A stretch of DNA of 64,000 nucleotides, from assembly GCF_026213295.1 (NCBI RefSeq), contig NC_079423.1, forward strand, positions 18,765,007 to 18,829,006, read 5' to 3'. Positions 57,404-64,000 of the stretch are shown piece after piece. Each line of letters opens with the position of its first letter. The first letter of the stretch is position 1. This DNA is from Gadus chalcogrammus (lineage: Eukaryota > Chordata > Actinopteri > Gadiformes > Gadidae). Position numbers and translations under genes: made by a program. The notes under the pieces are model-generated. The model was not told the origin of the DNA. It ran no database searches and worked only from the letters and a program-made list of their open reading frames with translations.

Positions 57404-57559
57404 TTTTATACAACGGTTACTATCATGGCAAAACAAAAGTCATAGACACACTACATTTAAAAAAAAAAACAAGAAAGTCAAAGTAGCTGTTTTATTAAAG
57501 AATACAAAAAAGTTGTCCCTCCTGGCTGCCTTCAAAATGCACGACGGTCGCTATGCAAC

Positions 57560-58117
57560 TAGGGCTGGGATAAACGATTATTTTTTAAACGATTCATCTA
57601 GCGATTATTTTTTCGATGCATCGATTAATCTAACGATTCATTTTTTCAGTCCGATTCGATTTCGATTAGATTATCGATTATCTCCCCATTAATTGACTAA
57701 TAGCAATTTATACATGTTGATTGACATAAAATATGAATTCCTTAACATTTCAATACATGTTTATTGCCTTTAAATTCCAAAATAAAAGTTCAAAGTAATG
57801 CAATTCTACGGTGCTCGGTCATCTGCAGCTGCTACCAGGTGGCGCCTCTTCAGGTGCTGGTGAATTGCCATGGTGCTAGAATGGAAAGTCATCTCCATTT
57901 TGCAAAGACGACATATCACGGAATCGTTTCCTTTTACATTGAATAATTCCCATACTTAGAGGAACGAGTGCGTGACGCCTTGCACTTATGAAAGTCTGGG
58001 GAGCCACACAATCTTTTTTTTTTATTTTCTTTTTTTTTTTATCGACGCACATTTTTCGCGTCGACGTAATTTATGCGTCGACGTAATCGATTACGTCGAC
58101 GCGTCGTCCCAGCCCTA
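57560..58117. mobile_element. hAT MITE, 558 bp
   Basis: The ends TAGGGCTGGGA and TCCCAGCCCTA are flanked by TATGCAAC at 57552-57559 and 58118-58125. The interior is rich in CGATTA and GTCGACG words. There is no transposase. Confidence 0.92.
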
Positions 58118-58910
58118 TATGCAACACACTTTAGCGTCCCTCCGAGAGAAGGCTCGGCTAGAGCGGTTCGCCGGCAATTTATCCGAAGCTCTGGCGGCAC
58201 TCCGGCAGCTCCGGCGGGGGAAACTGGTGGCAGTCCGGCAGCTCCGCCAGACTACCTGCCATGCAGTCACATGGCAAACTGACAAATTAGACATCTATAG
58301 TTGTATGGAATCTCCCTGTTTCTGAAATGCGCGAACATCTCAGCCCAGTGCTCGTCCGCTGGTCCACAAAATTGTATCTATGCTCTGATTGGAGGGGGTG
58401 GTGAAGTGAGTGGTAATATCCAAATTTAACCGCCTTCCTACGTGGGAGGGATCGCCGAAACTGACTCGGTCGTTTGGTAACTGTAGGCAGGGTACTTTCA
58501 GAAATGCATATCTCACTCAAAAAATCATGTACAGGCTAACTTCAAAGTTTGTATGCGTGTGGGAGCACCAGAGACCCACAACAACACCCCAAATCCCAGG
58601 AAAAGTGTTGTTTCATAATATGTCCCCTTTCATATAGAATTTAGCAAAACAAACAAACCATGCTATGGATATAAATTCTGGACAGTTCCAAGCACTGTCT
58701 ATGGCAGTGCCTTCAACTGCCATGAGCCCGGCTGTCACACACACAGTCATGCTGCAGCTGGGCGAGATTGAAAACAAGACGCCCTCTGAGAGCCATTGTG
58801 TTGCCGTGACACCACATATCATTGACTCATCCGTCCCAATATCTGTGCAACATGCCAGCTAATATCAAGTCAATATCATTGATGTTATGTTGATTGAGCC
58901 TAATACGCTG

Positions 58911-58981
<71 letters not shown>
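58911..58981. repeat. (GT)n microsatellite
   Basis: About 35 GT units; more GT-rich sequence continues to about 59120. Cys/Val-rich frames here are artefacts. Confidence 0.97.
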
Positions 58982-58983
<2 letters not shown>

Positions 58984-59260
58984 CCTAGATGTGTGTGTGT
59001 GTGTGTTTTGTTGTGCTGTTGTATGTGTGTGTGTGTGTGTGTGTTAGTCTACTCTAGATTTATGTGCTTATGTTAGTAGAGATTTGTGCGTGTTGTGGTG
59101 CGATGTGTGTGCGTGTGTGTACCTTCTCTATGTGTATCGTGAGCCGTATAGCCCGTATAGTATGCATGCTTGTCAGTCAGCATTGCAGTTTATCGATATC
59201 TTATTTGTCTTTATTAGTCTTAGTACAAGAGAATCTGTTTATCTATTTTTCCTGCCCCAG

Positions 59261-59402
59261 GTGGTAAATGTGTCTGGGGAGCCCAGGGTGTTCCTGGACC
59301 TGAGCCCCAGGCTGAACTACACCTTCCAGGTCCGCTGCTCCCTACCGGGCCACCCCTATCTCTGGAGCGCCTGGAGCCAACCTCACCATATCTACCTGGA
59401 CA
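59261..59402 (+). CDS. lepr: Leptin receptor-like exon with WSAWS box
   Basis: The acceptor TTTCCTGCCCCAG gives phase 0; the donor GTAAGG leaves phase 1. The 142-bp exon reads VVNVSGEPRVFLDL, then YTFQVRCSLPG and the signature WSAWS, followed by PHHIYLD. WSxWS is the diagnostic motif of class I cytokine receptors, needed for folding and ligand binding. It completes the fibronectin III domain begun at 56449. The later ectodomain, transmembrane and JAK-binding parts lie outside the window. Confidence 0.8.
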
Positions 59403-59818
59403 GTAAGGGCCTGTCATCCCACTACTGCTAACTCTCACACTGTGTTCAATCATACTTTATAATAGGCAGATACATACATACATGCATTGGTACTTTTCTC
59501 ATCACCGAGGGGAAATTAAAGCTTTACAATAGCTCACATCATCAAACACAATATTGATAATATTAATATTGTTATTGACAATAGAATAAAAAATAAAAAA
59601 AATCGATTGTTTTTCATTATATATTTTAATTGATTATCGATTTATTTAGGTCTTGACAAATATAAAAGCACCTTCAATCCGCTGCTGGCATTACAAGCAT
59701 TGGACTTCTAAACTGCTAATCACACAGTTTACGCATCGATTGTGGTATATTCAATCATTCATCAGCTTATTTATGTTAGACCAAAGGTCACTTCACTTCC
59801 AAGCTATAAATCTGGCCC

Positions 59819-59820
<2 letters not shown>

Positions 59821-59908
<88 letters not shown>
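59821..59908. repeat. (CA)n microsatellite
   Basis: About 44 CA units. The 90 bp after it, up to the gap, are the reverse complement of 30290-30370, so this is an inverted member of the same dispersed repeat. Confidence 0.97.
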
Positions 59909-59910
<2 letters not shown>

Positions 59911-60000
59911 ACATGGGCTGCAATCTTACAAACCTCCTTTTAACATACACACAGACTGACACACACACACACACACAAATATAATTTATTTGGATATCTA

Positions 60001-60100
60001 NNNNNNNNNNNNNNNNNNNNNNNNNNNNNNNNNNNNNNNNNNNNNNNNNNNNNNNNNNNNNNNNNNNNNNNNNNNNNNNNNNNNNNNNNNNNNNNNNNNN
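60001..60100. other. Assembly gap (100 N)
   Basis: Exactly 100 N, a conventional placeholder of unknown size. Confidence 1.
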
Positions 60101-63100
60101 ATTAGAATCAACTATATTCTCTTCTGTTCGGACCCTCCGTAGAACTCACCACAACGTTAAACTCATACCTAATCCACACAATGATAAAATTGGCATGTCC
60201 GCATATTAACAAAGAATTGCAGTATTTAAAGGCATACTTATGGATGTTGGTTATATAGTGTGGAGTGGGCCCCTAATAAGTATTTGAAAACGTTCAAGAA
60301 ATTCAGCCTAGTGCAGAATTACAGCCACTACGAGCCAGTCCCACAATGAGCACAACCGTGCCGTTTTTTAGAGGTGGGTCAAGGTGGATGGGTGGGGGTG
60401 TGGCCCTGAGCAGCTTTGCGGCCACGGTACTATGCGCAGCGTTTACAGTGGATGTATCACAATGGCTCCAATTCATAATATCACCGTAGGGCGCACACAT
60501 ATTTTGGCCGTAATATCTAGAACACTCTGGGTGCTCCTGCGGGAGTCCTGGAGCTCTAGATCTAAATAATATATATGAAAAAATAGAAATCTATATAAAA
60601 TAATATATCTTTCACGTCCAAAAGCTGTGTGCGCCTCCGGATGATATTATGAACCTCAACCGACTGCGTCGGGTTCTCCCGCCGACTCTGGTTTCTTCCA
60701 CTCCACGTCAATCTGAGCAGCGTGGGGGGGACATGGAGGAGAAATGGATGTTGCCCGCGATTGTCTGCCGGCCGGAGCCCCACTGCGGGGCCACCGTGGA
60801 GCACCAAGGCCCCCGCCCCAGGCACCACCGCCGCGGGGTCCACTGCTGCCGCCCAGCCTGCCATGGGGCCCACCCGCCACCACCCTCAGCGGAGATCCGG
60901 CGGGAGACAATCACGGGCAACAATCCCGGGCAACAATCACATCACACCTCCATTTCGCGGTCAATCTGACTCTTCAGGGAGTCACCAAAGTTCCTTCCCC
61001 AATTCCTTTCTCAACCCTGGCCGAGATACCCCTACTAGAGAGGGCCCGACGCAGTCTTTTCACACGATTGTAGCTTTAGCACCTTTGTTGCATGTTATGC
61101 GCCATAACACCAACACGGAATGGTTATCCAAATATCAAAGAAGTATACTACACTTGCATTACAGGTGTGTATATTTCGACACACACACGTGCGCTCACAC
61201 AGTCGCTAGCTACTGGGGGACATAGGCAGGCTAGAGGACTCGTGTTAAGGTTGAAAAACCCTGAGAAGTGACATTTTCAAGCCATGCAACCTTTAAGAAA
61301 TTGCACTACTATCGTGCCAGCAGCAAAATTTGTGCTTCTGCGAATTCTGAGTAGGCCAAAAACATTCATATCTTTTAAATGATGATCTTGGCTTACTCGG
61401 CAGAATTAAATTTGTATGCTGTATAATTCTGTAATTTAATTTAAAACGGCCTGCCATAGTGTTGGTTGGCTCACACATATAGCAGCCCATTTCAGAGATC
61501 GTGAAGAGGGTCCGCAAGGATGTAACGGGTCTGTAACCCCCTTTCATTGCGTAAACGTGGTACCATAAAGAGCCCTTCAGCCTGTAGCGGCCTTAGTAGC
61601 CTGGGCTGTTTCCATTGTTGAAGGAATATGCTAAACGGCTGCCCGTTTAAGGACGCTACGTCATAGAACGCCGACAAGCCACTGTTCCAATGTTGAGGAC
61701 ACCGGAAATTTGTTGTCCTTTTCGCGTCCTTTATTTTTGAGAATCCCGAGATTTTTCAGGTATGCCAAAATAGATCCTCAACGAGCCAAATACCCCAATC
61801 CTTTTGCGTTCACACGCTGAGCGGATATTAAAAATAGTGAGATTTCTTTTAAAGTTTTTGCAACGTAATGATAGGCTATATTTATTTTGGATTGATTTGA
61901 TTTAATTGTAAGTAGGTGGTGTTTTAAACACACTACTGTCGCTAGTAACAAGTCAAACACTTAAAATATTTAACACTCAGAGCAATATTTAAAACGGAAG
62001 CGCTTCCCACCTAGCAAGTCGTTCCAAACTCTAAACGCTACAAACACTAGGCACCTCTAGCTCATCGTCCATAGACGCGACAAGCAGGAAGGTTCTAGCA
62101 GACTGCAGCCTTCACTTTGGGAAAAAAGAGATTCGTCTTTGGTTTTCAGCCATGATACCCGGCGTAAGCATTTGAAGAAAGCGATAAAGAGCAAATTAAT
62201 GGGATCGTGTAGGTATTTTTCGACGCAATCTGTTGAAGCTGCAGCCCACATCATATCTATTATCATTGAGTGTTTCATTCCAAACAAAATAGCCCAGGTC
62301 TGGCAGTGGGTGCTGCAGCGCTCAACTGCACCTTTGTCCTAATTAGAAACCAACGTTTCCTCATTGTAGATCATAAAGCATCTCTTCGGAGGGTTCATTA
62401 GGCTGGTTGCATTGGATGTGACCTGTAGTATTACTACACCGAGAGTCTATCTAAAGCTTTCTTCCTGCTCTCTCGCCAAAACCCTTTTCAACTAGGGCAT
62501 CATCATAGTTAAAGCTGGACGGTGAACACACACAGTGTAATACTTAGCTGGATCCTAATGCAAATAGGTTCAATTTTGGCACAGGAAGCCGGAATTATGA
62601 TTTTACATCTCATGACATGCTTAGCACGCTGGTCACATTGTAGCATGAATAAGCGAGACAATATGTTATTGTAATTAATGTATGTTGAGTGTGTGTGTGT
62701 CGTATATATATGTGTGTGTGTGTATGCCTTAAATTTCACCATCACTCCTGCATGAAAGAAGTATTATGTGACCTGTCACAACCTGCCACTGATCATCCTG
62801 TAGTAGCTTGGGTGTTAGCCTTTATTAGCCTGGTTGTTGGCCTGTAACAGCCTGTAGTAGCCTGGACCATATTGGCGCGACTGCAAAGCAGTAGTAATTA
62901 TCTGGTGTACTTCTTGATCCTTTAACTATCATTTACAGAAGATTGATACACCCTTTCTGTTTTATGACCTTGGTTTTTCGATCTGAAACGCTGTGGTGCA
63001 AATCCTGCAAGTAGGAACATTGATTTTGTAAAATGATCCCAAAACGCGCATATGATCAACTGTCTTCTCTTTTCATCCTCATTAGGATCTCTTCTGTAAC

Positions 63101-64000
63101 CTACTGTTACATGGTACTACTCGTTTCAACATGCTGGATTCCTGGTGTCCGTTTTGCTGATCTTTTCAGGTATGTTTTGCGTCCAATATAAACTCAACCT
63201 TGAGCAGCTCACAACAGCTTCCTTTAACCCTAGGGATGCACCATCCTTTTTCAACCTCCGATACCGATACGATAACGATATCTGAGGTTAGTATCGGCCG
63301 ATACCGATCGATACCGATATAGAAAAACAGCGCGAAATTATGGCTACAAACTGTAAGTTCATTGAGGGGAAAAATACTTGGGATCATGAGACTTGAATTT
63401 TTGAGGTGCTTTATAAGGTTTGTGGTATTAAGCTAGAAGGTTTAGTTTACCACCGCCCCTGGGAATTTACTTTGCATAGTTGCATGTAGCCGTGGAGCTT
63501 GCTGGCTTAGGTAAATTGAAATAGCTCCAGATAGCCTAATCCTTTGCTCGCTCCATTTGCAATCACTGTCGGCTCCGCACCGCGTGTTGCTTGTTTAGGA
63601 CGCACTCACAGCGCACAGAATAGAAACGATAGATCAGCAATAGATAGATAGATACACTTTTATTAATCCCGTGGAGAACATTTTCGTGGGAAATTCAATT
63701 ATCAAAGCAATCAGGTAGTAGGAAATAGGATTCAAGTATGTACAATAACGTAAAAAAAAAATAGAATATATATATATTTTTTAATATGGATCGGCCCATT
63801 TGTCACCGATACCCGATCTAGAAATGTCTTCAATATCGGCACGATACCGATACAAATATCGGATCGGTGCATCCCTACTTTAACCACATCGGTGCAATTG
63901 CTCTGCGCTAGCTTAGCCACTTTAGAGTTTAACACGGTTTTAAACTCAGAAGGTCACGTGACGTCTTAAGCTCATTGCCTGTGTCATTGTACTTGTGGTT
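60101..64000 (+). repeat. Noisy second copy of 42156-46124
   Basis: It is collinear with 42156-46124 to the end of the window, about 70 bp shorter, with very frequent one-base deletions and insertions, many in short homopolymers, and few clean substitutions. It includes twins of the TTAA transposon (60226-61296), the minisatellite repeat (about 62790-62960), the signal-peptide exon (about 63120-63175) and the hAT element (about 63230-63875). Most likely an unpolished or haplotype contig. Confidence 0.92.
63120..63175 (+). pseudogene. Frameshifted copy of the signal-peptide exon
   Basis: It matches 45226-45284 but has lost the G of the acceptor AG, lost one G after ATGCTG, and changed the bases before the donor. 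It cannot encode the signal peptide. This is an assembly-error signature rather than gene decay. Confidence 0.8.

Larger units (their letters stand above)
56595..59260. other. Intron with several small elements
   Basis: It holds an (AAT)n array at about 57183-57226, a hairpin element at 57261-57403, a hAT MITE at 57560-58117 and a (GT)n array at 58911-58981. The zone 56880-58640 around the MITE shares a CTGTAGCTWTAATGCAAATGAG word with the TTAA-type transposon at 52312. Confidence 0.6.

Noticed and set aside
60101..64000. A true segmental duplication of the lepr 5' region
   Set aside because: The difference pattern is dominated by single-base indels and starts exactly at a 100-N gap, which fits assembly error better.

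Overview
This window looks like a teleost fish chromosome. The protein-coding signal is vertebrate and split into short exons. The repeats are typical of ray-finned fish: a Ty3/gypsy element, a gamma-type endogenous retrovirus (ERV), an L2 LINE, a tyrosine-recombinase (YR) retroelement, and hAT, Harbinger-like, TTAA-target and P/THAP-like DNA transposons. Dinucleotide microsatellites are very dense. I cannot name the species. All identities and copy comparisons were made by eye. Bases 60001-60100 are an assembly gap.

Layout. 1-6251: a Ty3/gypsy retrotransposon whose 5' LTR is cut by the window edge. Its gag and pol frames are long, but the protease is broken and the RT catalytic box is altered. 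6252-9518: decayed ERV remains (integrase end, envelope TM, an LTR-like end). 9519-11290: half of a TTAA-flanked DNA transposon and a ZNF862/KIAA1586-like hAT transposase relic. 13009-28671: a four-level nest in which a hAT element holds a DIRS/Ngaro-like YR element, which holds an L2 LINE, which holds an ERV with two LTRs of equal length. Target-site duplications or split repeats can be read at each level. 28672-35667: hAT scraps, microsatellites, hairpins and a 1.27-kb MITE. About 35668-38498: a DNA transposon with a minus-strand THAP gene.

From about 40 kb to the gap lies the only host gene I recognise. It is the 5' part of a plus-strand class I cytokine receptor, best explained as the leptin receptor (lepr). 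It has a signal-peptide exon (45226-45284), an N-terminal domain exon (49522-49773), a doubtful exon (50071-50288) and three exons of the first cytokine-receptor homology module ending in a WSAWS box (54561-54723, 56449-56594, 59261-59402). All exon junctions agree in phase. The introns are full of MITEs with readable target-site duplications.

After the gap, 60101-64000 repeats 42156-46124 almost base for base but with many single-base indels, including a frameshifted copy of the signal-peptide exon. This looks like a false duplication from a noisy or alternative-haplotype contig rather than biology.
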